This document shows positions 1-5,895 of a stretch of 6,373 nucleotides of DNA, one piece after another. The notes beneath the pieces are model-generated. The model was given only the letters and a program-made list of their open reading frames with translations, did no database searches and had not been told where the DNA came from. The DNA is taken from positions 1 through 6,373 of the forward strand of contig JBJXFY010000061.1 of the NCBI GenBank assembly GCA_046155815.1, written 5' to 3'. The position numbers and the translations under genes were made by a program. The first letter of the stretch is position 1, and every line of letters begins with the position of its first letter. The stretch comes from JBJXFY01 sp046155815. GTDB lineage: Bacteria > Verrucomicrobiota > Verrucomicrobiia > Limisphaerales > CAIMTB01.

Positions 1-146
1 GACGGTCCCGGAAATTTCGCAGCAGACTCACGCGGCGGATGCCAGGATCGCCGCGGTTCAGCACGCCCCTCACGACGGCAGAGCAGGGCTCCTGTCCACC
101 TCGGGAACTGGCAGTCGGGGCCTGAACGGACGAATCCGCTCTGAAC
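1..146. other. left-edge segment without a supportable gene
   Basis: No convincing gene is visible. On the minus strand one frame stays open to the window edge and reads, from a GTG at 62-64, LNRGDPGIRRVSLLRNFRDR. That could be the first residues of a gene lying off the left side, but about 20 residues without a recognisable motif or ribosome binding site are not enough to call it. The OsmC-like homology described next stops at about 147, so the final codons of that dead gene, which should contain the second conserved cysteine (CPVS in the family), are missing or scrambled here. Confidence 0.4.
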
Positions 147-357
147 CCCCGCCTTGGACTTGCCGGCCGCTTCGAGGAACGCGGCTTCGTTCGCGCCTGG
201 AATTCGGACCTTCAAGTCCGGATAACTCGCGGTGACTGCGAAGCCGTCGTCCCTCGCCCTCCGGCGTGGACGTGCATTCGGTCTCGATCCTCTCAGGAGT
301 CAAGGTCACCTACGACTTCGCCCGCCTCATGGACGGCGCCACCGGGATCAAGTGTTC
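147..357 (-). pseudogene. decayed OsmC/Ohr-family peroxidase, C-terminal remnant
   Basis: Minus-strand remnant of an OsmC/Ohr-type thiol peroxidase, a cytosolic family that reduces organic hydroperoxides with two cysteines. Reading down from 309 one frame gives VTLTPERIETECTSTPEGE. Near 250-253 a one-base shift moves to the next frame, which continues DDGFAVTASYPDLKVRI and then PGANEAAFLEAAGKSKAG, ending at 147. Compared from memory, this matches the C-terminal half of OsmC: a TP-x-(R/S)-I-(E/D)-T strand, GFA-(I/V)-T, a VPG-x-(D/N)-xxxF helix and KAG before the CPVS cysteine motif. A TAG stop at 310-312 interrupts the frame; just upstream, AEHLI and SM (328-357) resemble the family's PEELI...FSM segment, shortened. 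Neither catalytic cysteine motif survives (KAG is followed by V, and the HAxCF segment is gone), so the gene should be inactive. The N-terminal half is absent; the next gene remnant occupies that place. The family call rests on motif recognition without a search. Confidence 0.65.
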
Positions 358-408
358 CGCCTTCGGCGCCAACCTGATCGCGCACATGTAGGCCGGCTTT
401 CGGTCTGC

Positions 409-440
409 ATGGCGGCATGGCTGGCGGCATGGCTGGCGGC
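409..440 (+). repeat. 12-bp tandem repeat in the signal-peptide codons
   Basis: ATGGCTGGCGGC occurs twice in a row (417-428 and 429-440), preceded by a shortened copy ATGGCGGC (409-416). In the dead gene it encodes the repeated AAWL unit of the signal peptide. The repeat is in frame, so it expands the hydrophobic stretch without shifting the frame; replication slippage is the likely origin. Confidence 0.8.
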
Positions 441-627
441 GACGACGGCAGCGGAAGGATTGCCCGTCGGCCTCTCCGCCCAGTACCCCGGCGACCGCGG
501 CCTCGCGCGTGACCCGCGGGTTCTCTTGGTGGAGGACTTCAAGTCGCCGACGGTGGCGGCGCTGGCGGAGCGGTGAGAATCGGTCGGCCAGCCGGCCGGG
601 GTGTCCTTCAGCGCGGACGTGCCGGGG
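409..627 (+). pseudogene. broken paralogue of the secreted protein gene at 5896
   Basis: The ATG at 409 opens a signal-peptide-like start (MAAWLAAWLAATTAAEG), followed by a segment that aligns with residues 30-82 of the partial gene at the right end. From 469 to 627 I count 31 identities in 53 aligned codons, including the shared blocks YPGD, RDPRV, VEDF, SPT and FSAD. At 574-576 this copy has TGA where the intact gene has the tryptophan codon TGG in LAARWET; the same frame then continues with recognisable homology (FSADVPG), which marks the TGA as a nonsense mutation rather than a natural end. After about 627 similarity is lost, although the frame stays open to 790-792. The complete family protein is much longer, so this is a truncated, decayed copy. 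Recoding of TGA as tryptophan is unlikely, because TGA ends the genes at 4004 and 5551 in the expected places. The function is the same unknown secreted role as the gene at 5896. Confidence 0.75.
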
Positions 628-1234
628 GACCGTTGCCGCGGTGACCTGCCAGCCAATGCCGACCTGCCGGTCGCCTGGCTTGAAGGGTGCGGCCGCACCG
701 CCCGTATGAGGTTCGCGGCGCCCCGCATCGTGACGCCCCATGATGCCAAGCGTTGCCCAGGCGCAACGTCCCCACGACGCCGGAAGGCCTGACCAGAACG
801 ATGCCACCGCGATACCGCGCATGAACGGGCCGGAACCGCTGCGCGACCGATGAAGGGCGGCGGCTGACCAACAGACCCCGCCCACATGTCGTTTCAGCGG
901 CAGGGACCGGCAGGATTGATCGAGAGCAGTGCGTCCGGCGCACCGGCCCCGGATCAGACGCTCAGACCTTGGGCCCGGCACAAAGCCGCAGACTCGGACA
1001 GCCAGCCAGTGACCGATGGCGGACGGACGCTCATGGCGCCTGCCGATGCGGGACACCTGGGCCGCCGAAGGCCGCAGCGGGCTCAAAGCTGTGCACGGCC
1101 GCACGCTCCTTGCCCGAGCTTTCCGGGGCGGGGCGGGAGCCGGCCAGCGGAATTGCGGGGCCTGGCAGCAGCCCGGGGGCAGTACGCAACGCTTCGTGGT
1201 GGCGTACTTGAGATCGCGCGGGGACTAATGCAAT
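628..1234. other. gene-free stretch, possibly degraded sequence
   Basis: About 600 bases with no supportable gene on either strand. Open frames exist on both strands because the DNA is GC-rich, but their translations are rich in Arg, Ala, Pro and Gly, have no signal peptide, domain motif or ribosome binding site, and overlap each other in several frames. I looked for later parts of the dead gene at 409 and for further OsmC pieces and found none. No tRNA-like cloverleaf or insertion-sequence ends were seen. With two pseudogenes directly to its left, the stretch is most simply read as decayed coding sequence or long intergenic DNA. Confidence 0.5.
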
Positions 1235-1263
1235 GCGCCCCGGCCATGGGCTGGCCGGGGCGC
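1235..1263 (-). terminator. GC-rich hairpin after the metalloprotease gene
   Basis: A perfect 11-bp stem, GCGCCCCGGCC (1235-1245) with GGCCGGGGCGC (1253-1263), closes a 7-nt loop, 31 nt past the metalloprotease stop codon. Read on the minus strand, the stem is followed by ATTGCATTAG, which is AT-richer than the surroundings but not a true T run. It is probably the end of the operon transcript, either as a weak intrinsic terminator or as a 3'-end stabilising hairpin behind factor-dependent termination. Confidence 0.6.
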
Positions 1264-1294
1264 CTGTGATTCCTTTCCGGGACGGGACTCCCAG

Positions 1295-3985
1295 CTACTG
1301 GGTACGGAGGCGGACACCATCCAGCTCGTACTGGCCAGGGCCGCTAAACGTCTCGGGAATGACCTGGAGGAATGCCACGCCGATGGTCTGGCCGATGTAG
1401 GCGTCCAGGTTGGCACTGTGGCTTACCCAGCCAGTGTCCACGATGGTCCCAGCCACAGCAATGTGGCTGTACAAGACCTCCACGAGGTTCCCGGTGGGGG
1501 GATCGTAGATGACCACATAGTACTCCCGGTCCACCGTGGCCCCGAAGCTAGCGAGGTCGTAAACGAGGCGGTCTTGCCATTCGAGCGTGGCGGATGGTTC
1601 GCCCGCCGGGATTGCGAGTTCCTGAAGGATCAACGACTCCATGGGACCCTCGCCATCGAAACCGTTGGAGGCCGCGAAGCAGCCGTCAGATGGTATCGTG
1701 GGGCCGAAATACCCGAACGAAGTATCATCCGCCACGTACCAGGGCACGAACGGAGCCCCCGTGTCGAACGCGGACCAGCCCGTGAAATCGCCGGTCTCGA
1801 AGCTTCCATTCACGAGCCAGTTGTCCGGACTCGGCGGGGCATCTCCGGGGCAGTTCTTCTTGCTCAACTCGAGCACATAGCGTCCGCCGCTCCCACCGTC
1901 GCCGTTGAACTCGAAGTCCGGGAAGGCCGAGATGGCGAGGGTGTAGGTGCCGTCCTGCGTCGCCACGTAGGTCACGAGGGAGAGCAGATCGAATCCGCCG
2001 TCGTCGTCCACGGCCACCAGCGTGCCGTCGGGCGCGAAGATGCCCGCGGTGGTATCGAAGCCGCCGCGCGTGAGTTCGGCCTTGATGATGTCGCCCGCCC
2101 GGGCCTCGAACTTGAAGTAGTCCACGTCCGCGCCCGCGGGGGATATCTCGGTGTAATTGCGGATCGACGACGAGTTGAACGGCACGGTGATGGCCTTGGC
2201 CGTGGCCAGGGTGTCGTTCGAGCCGGCCCAGCGGTCGTTGTAATCAATGGCGTGCTGGAGCAGCAGCGTCTTCCCGGCAAGGTCGAACGGATTGCCCGCG
2301 TCAAAGACCTCGAGGATGGCCGGCTGCGTCCAAAGGCTCAGCCGGGTCCGCCGCTGCACCGCCGGCAGGAGATCCTGCGCCGCCTCGAGGCCTGAGGTCT
2401 GCGAAAGGCCGCCGGACAGGCCGGCGAGCCCGTCCAGTGCGGTCACGCCGCCGTACGCCACCTCCATGAGGTTGCCCTTGCGCCGGAGCGTGATGCTGAA
2501 GGTGTTGTCCCCGCCGACGAAGAAGGACGGCACGTTCCTCCAGAAGACCGTGAACGTGTTGGCGGTCTGCTCGAAGGTGACGACGCCGCCCGCGCCGGAG
2601 TCGAGGTCGTGCCACAGCGCGGCGATCCGCGGCGGGCCGTCCAGAAATGCGGCGGAGCCCGGGAAGTAGTCAGGAAACGGCGCCGGCGTCCCGAAGGTCA
2701 GGCTGCCGTTGTCGTTCACGAAGACCGAGTTGTAGGTCTGCCCCACGATGGTGAACGGGAAGGGCAGCGAGAGTTCAACCCAGCCTTCGTCACGGATCGG
2801 CAGCGGGTCGCCGGGCCGAATGGAGTTCATGATGATGTTGATGTCAGTCGTCGTGGCACCGGCGGCGGCGCTGACCGCGGTGAGGTCGGTCGGGGTGTCC
2901 GTGGTCACCTGGTTGTTCGACTCGTCCACGCCGTTGTATAACTCCTCGACACCGGGCAGGGTAATCACGGGCGCGCTGAAGCCGCCGGCGAGGATCTGGT
3001 CAATGTAGATGGCGTAACTGGCGCCCGGCGTCAGCCCGCGGAGGGTGAAGCGGCCGGTGGCGGCGTCCCCGTTGAATGCGCTGTAATCGCCCGAGATGGC
3101 CGACACCGCGTCATGGAACGGATTGGCAAGGTTGCGGGCAATGACGTTGACGCCCGACAGGGGCGTGACGCCGTCGGAAGCGTAGATGAAGCCCGCGATG
3201 TTGCCGGTGGTGGTGGCGAAGTCCGGCTCCGGATACAGCGTGGAGAGGGCGGCGACGTCGTCCTTCTCCGGCGTGCCGGTGCCGATGCCCGAGCCGAAGT
3301 AGAAGGGGTACATCGTCTCGACCACATCCTCGGCAAAGGGATCGGGCGGCGATCCGAAGGTCGAGTTGTCCGGCGAGGGTCCGGTCGTATCGCCGATGTA
3401 GATCTGCCCGTTGACCACCGTGTGCCCGAGGCCGCTGTAGTGACCGAACTCATGGACCATGACATCGAAGGCGTACGTGGGGTCGGTGAAGGCCGGGCCG
3501 TTGAGAAAACTGACCCCTTCCAGCACGGCGCAGGTCATGGGGTCAACCCACTCGGGGCCGGCAAAACCCAGGATGCCGGAGCCCGGACCGAAGAGCAGGT
3601 CGAAGATTTCGCCGGTGTCATCAAACACGATGGCGCTGAGGCCGTCGGGCGCGGCGGGAGAGAGGTAGGGAGCGAAGTTGTTGATGTCCACGTCCACGGG
3701 CAGTACGCCGGCGTTGACATAGGTGGCCGTCGAGCTGGGGACGTCGCCCCAGACATCAAAGGCGTCCTGAACAAGCGCCACGGCGGTGGCGTGGTCCAGC
3801 GCCCCGAGGTCGCCCTGGTCCGGATTGAACGGGATGCCCACGCCGCCCGCGGGCCAGCGCAGCGGGGTGTCCGTGTCGCAGAGGCCGATCGGGCCGCCGG
3901 CGGGGGAGGAGAGCGAGAGTGCGGCCAGCAGCGCACCGGAAAGGCCGGCGCGGGCCTGAAGCCAGAAAGATGAAGGTGTTTTCAT
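1295..3985 (-). CDS. secreted modular metzincin (matrixin-like) metalloprotease
   Basis: An 896-residue exported zinc endopeptidase. Residues 1 to about 30 form a signal peptide (Lys2 and Arg12, then a hydrophobic run to about 25). Residues 36-255 are the catalytic domain: the metzincin zinc site HEFGHYSGLGH at 178-188 (DNA 3422-3454) supplies three His ligands and catalytic Glu179, and ETMYPFYF holds the Met-turn Met225. The upstream stretch ending AFDVWGDV resembles the matrixin (M10) N-terminal region. Then come a carboxypeptidase-regulatory-like beta domain (about 260-340), a beta-rich domain at about 398-560 (VFVNDNGSLTFG and IAALWHDLD, somewhat nidogen-like), a pre-peptidase C-terminal (PPC)-like domain (about 583-708, DVDYFKFEARAGD) and a final beta-sandwich module (about 722-896, NGSFETGDFTGW), perhaps for binding. 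Its four cysteines (36, 152, 712, 769) could pair as disulfides. No PEP-CTERM tail, transmembrane anchor or lipobox is present, so it is probably released. The substrate is unknown. The ATG at 3985 is fixed by GGAGGA seven bases upstream. It is the second gene of the operon. Confidence 0.92.
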   Translation of the reverse strand: MKTPSSFWLQARAGLSGALLAALSLSSPAGGPIGLCDTDTPLRWPAGGVGIPFNPDQGDLGALDHATAVALVQDAFDVWGDVPSSTATYVNAGVLPVDVDINNFAPYLSPAAPDGLSAIVFDDTGEIFDLLFGPGSGILGFAGPEWVDPMTCAVLEGVSFLNGPAFTDPTYAFDVMVHEFGHYSGLGHTVVNGQIYIGDTTGPSPDNSTFGSPPDPFAEDVVETMYPFYFGSGIGTGTPEKDDVAALSTLYPEPDFATTTGNIAGFIYASDGVTPLSGVNVIARNLANPFHDAVSAISGDYSAFNGDAATGRFTLRGLTPGASYAIYIDQILAGGFSAPVITLPGVEELYNGVDESNNQVTTDTPTDLTAVSAAAGATTTDINIIMNSIRPGDPLPIRDEGWVELSLPFPFTIVGQTYNSVFVNDNGSLTFGTPAPFPDYFPGSAAFLDGPPRIAALWHDLDSGAGGVVTFEQTANTFTVFWRNVPSFFVGGDNTFSITLRRKGNLMEVAYGGVTALDGLAGLSGGLSQTSGLEAAQDLLPAVQRRTRLSLWTQPAILEVFDAGNPFDLAGKTLLLQHAIDYNDRWAGSNDTLATAKAITVPFNSSSIRNYTEISPAGADVDYFKFEARAGDIIKAELTRGGFDTTAGIFAPDGTLVAVDDDGGFDLLSLVTYVATQDGTYTLAISAFPDFEFNGDGGSGGRYVLELSKKNCPGDAPPSPDNWLVNGSFETGDFTGWSAFDTGAPFVPWYVADDTSFGYFGPTIPSDGCFAASNGFDGEGPMESLILQELAIPAGEPSATLEWQDRLVYDLASFGATVDREYYVVIYDPPTGNLVEVLYSHIAVAGTIVDTGWVSHSANLDAYIGQTIGVAFLQVIPETFSGPGQYELDGVRLRTQ

Positions 3986-3992
3986 GGTGTTG

Positions 3993-3998
3993 TCCTCC
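3993..3998 (-). promoter_or_regulatory. strong ribosome binding site of the metalloprotease gene
   Basis: GGAGGA on the minus strand, seven bases before the ATG at 3985. It lies inside the 18-nt gap after the stop codon of the upstream gene (TGA, 4004-4006), which supports translation of both genes from one transcript. No other start in the window has a comparable site, so the protease has its own strong translation signal. Confidence 0.85.
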
Positions 3999-4003
3999 GT
4001 GAA

Positions 4004-4615
4004 TCACTTGGCCAGCAGCGCGCGGATCTTGGTGGCGAGTTCCCGGTACTCGACCGGCCCGGCGGCCGCGAGGCCGAGGCCGGCGTTGTTCACGCCGTTG
4101 AGCGCGAACTCCTTGTCGCCCCGGGCGCTGATGGCGAAGCAGCCCTGCGCCAGGCCGACAAAGCTCGACAGCCCGGCCTTGCTCGGCCGGGTGGTGAAGA
4201 GGAGGTACTCCCGCCCCTCCGTGAGTTCGGGCAGCTCCAGCAGCTTCTCACGGCGGGCGTTCCCGTGCTGCACCGGCGCCTTGCGGTCGGTGATCATGGT
4301 CAGGTTGATCACGGCATAGCCCGGCTTGCCCGCCAGAGACTCCTTGACCTGCACGCGGTAGGTCACGGTCGGCAGGGTGCCGCCGCCGGCCTGAACCTCG
4401 CCATGGGTCACGCCCGTGACCGTGCCGCGGACGATGCGGTCCGCCTTGGCGGTGAGGCCGTCCAGCGTCAGCTTCTGGACGTAGATGGAGGCCGGCGCCG
4501 GGAGGAGCGCCAACAGCGCGAGGGTCAGGGTCAGCAGGACCGGCCAGGTGAGAGGCCAGCTGCGCCCACGCGGCTGCGGCCGGGCGGGTGCGGGCGTTCG
4601 AGGTGTCGAGTGCAT
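4004..4615 (-). CDS. small secreted protein of unknown function, operon partner of the metalloprotease
   Basis: A 203-residue protein. The N-terminus is long and basic-proline-rich (Arg 6, 12, 16, 18), followed by a hydrophobic core at about 24-38 and a likely cleavage site near PAPAS (39-43), so it should be exported. The mature part reads as a beta-rich domain: LTAKADRIVRGTVTGV (54-69), a mid strand YRVQVKESLAGK (86-97), then GREYLLFTT (134-142) and FVGLAQGCFAI (152-162). I recall this layout from uncharacterised bacterial proteins found beside or fused to matrixin-like proteases, but I cannot name a family. One cysteine (159) lies in the mature domain. I chose the ATG at 4613-4615; an in-frame TTG at 4658-4660 would add 15 residues before the signal peptide. 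Neither start has a clear Shine-Dalgarno. It is the first gene of the minus-strand operon, ending 18 nt before the protease ATG, with a predicted promoter about 110 nt upstream. A role as folding helper, inhibitor or partner of the protease is inference from position. Confidence 0.8.
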   Translation of the reverse strand: MHSTPRTPAPARPQPRGRSWPLTWPVLLTLTLALLALLPAPASIYVQKLTLDGLTAKADRIVRGTVTGVTHGEVQAGGGTLPTVTYRVQVKESLAGKPGYAVINLTMITDRKAPVQHGNARREKLLELPELTEGREYLLFTTRPSKAGLSSFVGLAQGCFAISARGDKEFALNGVNNAGLGLAAAGPVEYRELATKIRALLAK

Positions 4616-4722
4616 GGTTTGGCGGTGTGAGGTTAGGTGTGAGAAGTAGAAAATCCCCAAAGCACGACGTGAAAATGCAGGCGCGTGACCTTGGATGCTT
4701 TCTCCTTCTAGGCTGTGGTTTC

Positions 4723-4752
4723 ATCAGAATTGAGGCGCCTGCCGCATGTCAA
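4723..4752 (-). promoter_or_regulatory. predicted sigma-70-like promoter of the protease operon
   Basis: On the minus strand, a perfect -35 box TTGACA (4747-4752), an 18-nt spacer and a -10-like TCTGAT (4723-4728, four of six consensus bases). A start near 4716 would give a leader of about 100 nt before the ATG at 4615. The -35 box lies within one arm of the inverted repeat shared with the opposite promoter. The weak point is the -10 box. Confidence 0.45.
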
Positions 4753-4860
4753 GCCTCAGCCACTGCCATCTTCGGAATGTGACTTCGCAAAGTAACTTCC
4801 AAGGAAGGCCGACCGCCCCGCCGCCGGCGCATTGAAAATTCGTTCTGGAGGCTTGACTTG
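4745..4860. repeat. inverted repeat containing both divergent -35 boxes
   Basis: GTCAAGCCTC at 4748-4757 is the exact reverse complement of GAGGCTTGAC at 4848-4857. Allowing one mismatch, the arms extend to 13 bp (4745-4757 and 4848-4860), reading GAGGCTTGAC(A/T)TG toward each gene. The TTGAC of each predicted -35 box sits at the same place in its arm, so the two divergent promoters carry the same upstream element facing opposite ways. A 90-bp gap between the 10-bp arms makes a stable hairpin unlikely. A binding site for a shared regulator or a duplicated promoter element is more plausible. Confidence 0.6.
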
Positions 4861-4882
4861 AATCGCCAGCCGAAGTTATCAC
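4853..4882 (+). promoter_or_regulatory. predicted sigma-70-like promoter of the PEP-CTERM gene
   Basis: TTGACT (4853-4858, five of six), an 18-nt spacer and TATCAC (4877-4882, four of six). Transcription would begin near 4889, leaving a leader of about 53 nt before the ATG at 4942. That would exclude the in-frame TTG at 4858 as a start codon, because it would lie upstream of the transcript. Confidence 0.4.
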
Positions 4883-4941
4883 GCCGGTCAGTTCGGAGTC
4901 GTACGGGGAAAAACACCTCCAACACCAGCACTCGCCCATTC

Positions 4942-5553
4942 ATGCACCCTCCGCATCGCACCACCGCTTTGGCAGCCGCCGCGCTCCTGCTCGGCGCCGC
5001 CGCCCCGGCCACCACCCTCACCTTTGACGAGCTGCCGTTCCAGCCGGTGGACGGACTCAGCTTCAGCGGCGTGACCTTCGGCTTCGAGGTCGGCGGCGCA
5101 CCAAGTCCGGATGCCAGTTACAATTCCGGCGGCCCCGGGCTGCTGACCTTCGTCCAGGATCCCGTTCTCGAGGGCGATGCCGCCGGGATACTGACCCTCG
5201 ATTTCGCCGTTTCCACCTGTGACCTGTCCTTTGGCCTTGCCCTCGGCACGTTCGGACCGGTCACTCCCGGAGCGGTCGTCAACCTGTACGACGGCGCCGG
5301 CATCCTGCTCGGCTCCGAAGCCGTGGACTTCGACAGCATCGTGTCCTTCAGCGAAGGCCTGTTCTCATGGGTTGGCCCCATCCCCGCGGTGCGGGCGGTC
5401 ATTGATTTCGACGAGAACGCCGCCAGTCGCTTCGTCCTGGACAACCTGACCTTCCACACCGTCCCCTGCATCCCTGAGGCCGGCACTGTTTTGAGCGGGC
5501 TTGGACTGGTCGCAATGGCGGGCGTGGCCTGGCGCCGCCAGCACCGGCGCTGA
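4942..5553 (+). CDS. PEP-CTERM-type exported surface protein
   Basis: A 203-residue protein with a signal peptide at 1 to about 24 (basic HRT near the start, then LAAAALLLGAAAPA) and a beta-rich body of unknown function beginning LTFDELPF, typical of small proteins of this class. The C-terminus is a PEP-CTERM-like sorting signal: PEAG at 178-181, a hydrophobic helix (TVLSGLGLVAMAGVAW, 182-197) and the basic tail RRQHRR (198-203). In known systems this tail is recognised and cleaved by an exosortase, placing the protein on the cell surface or in exopolysaccharide. No exosortase gene is in the window. The motif is the PEA variant rather than PEP, which I recall in some real members. Cysteines 93 and 176 are present. 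The ATG at 4942 is chosen because it starts a normal signal peptide; an in-frame TTG at 4858 would put 28 polar residues in front and overlaps the predicted -35 box. No strong Shine-Dalgarno is seen. It is transcribed divergently from the protease operon and ended by its own terminator. Confidence 0.88.
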   Translation: MHPPHRTTALAAAALLLGAAAPATTLTFDELPFQPVDGLSFSGVTFGFEVGGAPSPDASYNSGGPGLLTFVQDPVLEGDAAGILTLDFAVSTCDLSFGLALGTFGPVTPGAVVNLYDGAGILLGSEAVDFDSIVSFSEGLFSWVGPIPAVRAVIDFDENAASRFVLDNLTFHTVPCIPEAGTVLSGLGLVAMAGVAWRRQHRR

Positions 5554-5579
5554 ACCGTTTCCACACCTCGACTCGCCGC

Positions 5580-5612
5580 GCCGCCCGGTGCCTTCCCGGG
5601 CGGCTTTTCTTT
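5580..5612 (+). terminator. intrinsic terminator after the PEP-CTERM gene
   Basis: A perfect 9-bp stem GCCGCCCGG (5580-5588) with CCGGGCGGC (5596-5604), a 7-nt loop, then TTTTCTTT. The hairpin begins 26 nt after the TGA stop (5551-5553). This is a standard Rho-independent terminator and makes the PEP-CTERM gene a single-gene transcript, separate from the gene at 5896. Confidence 0.9.
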
Positions 5613-5895
5613 GTCCTTAGTCAGCGTCCCGCGGCCGGGTCTTTTCACGCCCGGGTCATGATTCATGCCGCGTGGCTTTTTCCGGACCGGCACTGACTTT
5701 GATCCCCCCGCGCAGCTCCAGGACACGGCCAGCTCAATCATCCGCGTCCGAGGGAGAATTCTCCCGCAATGGCAGTTCACGCCGCATTGAGGGGATTGCC
5801 TGTGCGAATGCGCGTCCAAGCCGGGGCTGAACCTTCATTCCGCGAACGGCGCGATGCTTGCCGTGACGAGGAGTTGACCGTTTCCTGCCCGTGCC
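5613..5895. other. upstream region of the right-edge gene
   Basis: About 280 bases between the terminator and the ATG at 5896. They contain the near-direct repeat GCCGGGTC / CCCGGGTC (5634-5657), the small dyad CATG-ATT-CATG (5657-5667) and the perfect palindrome listed separately. A short open frame (5665-5790, 41 codons) ends with IIRVRGRILPQWQF; the tail slightly recalls glycoside-hydrolase C-termini but is too short to call a gene or a remnant. I see no convincing -35/-10 pair for the downstream gene. Confidence 0.4.
5752..5765. promoter_or_regulatory. 14-bp perfect palindrome, possible operator
   Basis: GGGAGAATTCTCCC is self-complementary over 14 bases with no central gap, and lies 130 bp before the start codon at 5896. 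Such a site suits a dimeric repressor or activator, but no regulator gene is present to pair with it. Confidence 0.3.

Noticed and set aside
263..391. Plus-strand frame reading KVTYDFARLMDGATGIK and ending AFGANLIAHM
   Set aside because: It looks protein-like, but it is antisense to the OsmC-like remnant, whose family match is better. It is also closed by a stop just upstream (233-235).
574..576. TGA read as tryptophan (alternative genetic code)
   Set aside because: TGA ends the gene at 4004 just before the next ribosome binding site, and ends the PEP-CTERM gene directly after its basic tail, so TGA is a stop in this genome.
310..1104. 264-codon minus-strand open frame
   Set aside because: The translation is Arg- and Pro-rich with no domain, it runs antisense to the dead gene at 409, and only its last residues (AEHLI...SM) match anything, namely the OsmC remnant.
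1418..2395. 325-codon plus-strand open frame opposite the metalloprotease gene
   Set aside because: It lies antisense to codons of clear beta-domain and PPC-like modules, has no motif or ribosome binding site, and is the expected by-product of GC-rich codon use. The same holds for the plus-strand frame at 3113-3973.
3878..3880. Cys36 of the metalloprotease as a lipoprotein lipid-attachment site
   Set aside because: The residues before it are IGL; a lipobox needs a small residue (Gly, Ala or Ser) directly before Cys.
4248..4724. 158-codon minus-strand frame overlapping the small secreted protein
   Set aside because: It is out of frame with a gene that has a signal peptide and operon spacing. 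Its product is Arg/Pro-rich with no motif.
5665..5790. 41-codon plus-strand frame ending in IIRVRGRILPQWQF
   Set aside because: It has no ribosome binding site, and its resemblance to glycoside-hydrolase tails rests on a few residues, too little to call a gene or a remnant.
5118..5819. 233-codon minus-strand frame across the PEP-CTERM gene and terminator
   Set aside because: It is antisense to the PEP-CTERM gene and its terminator hairpin, with a low-complexity basic translation and no start signal.
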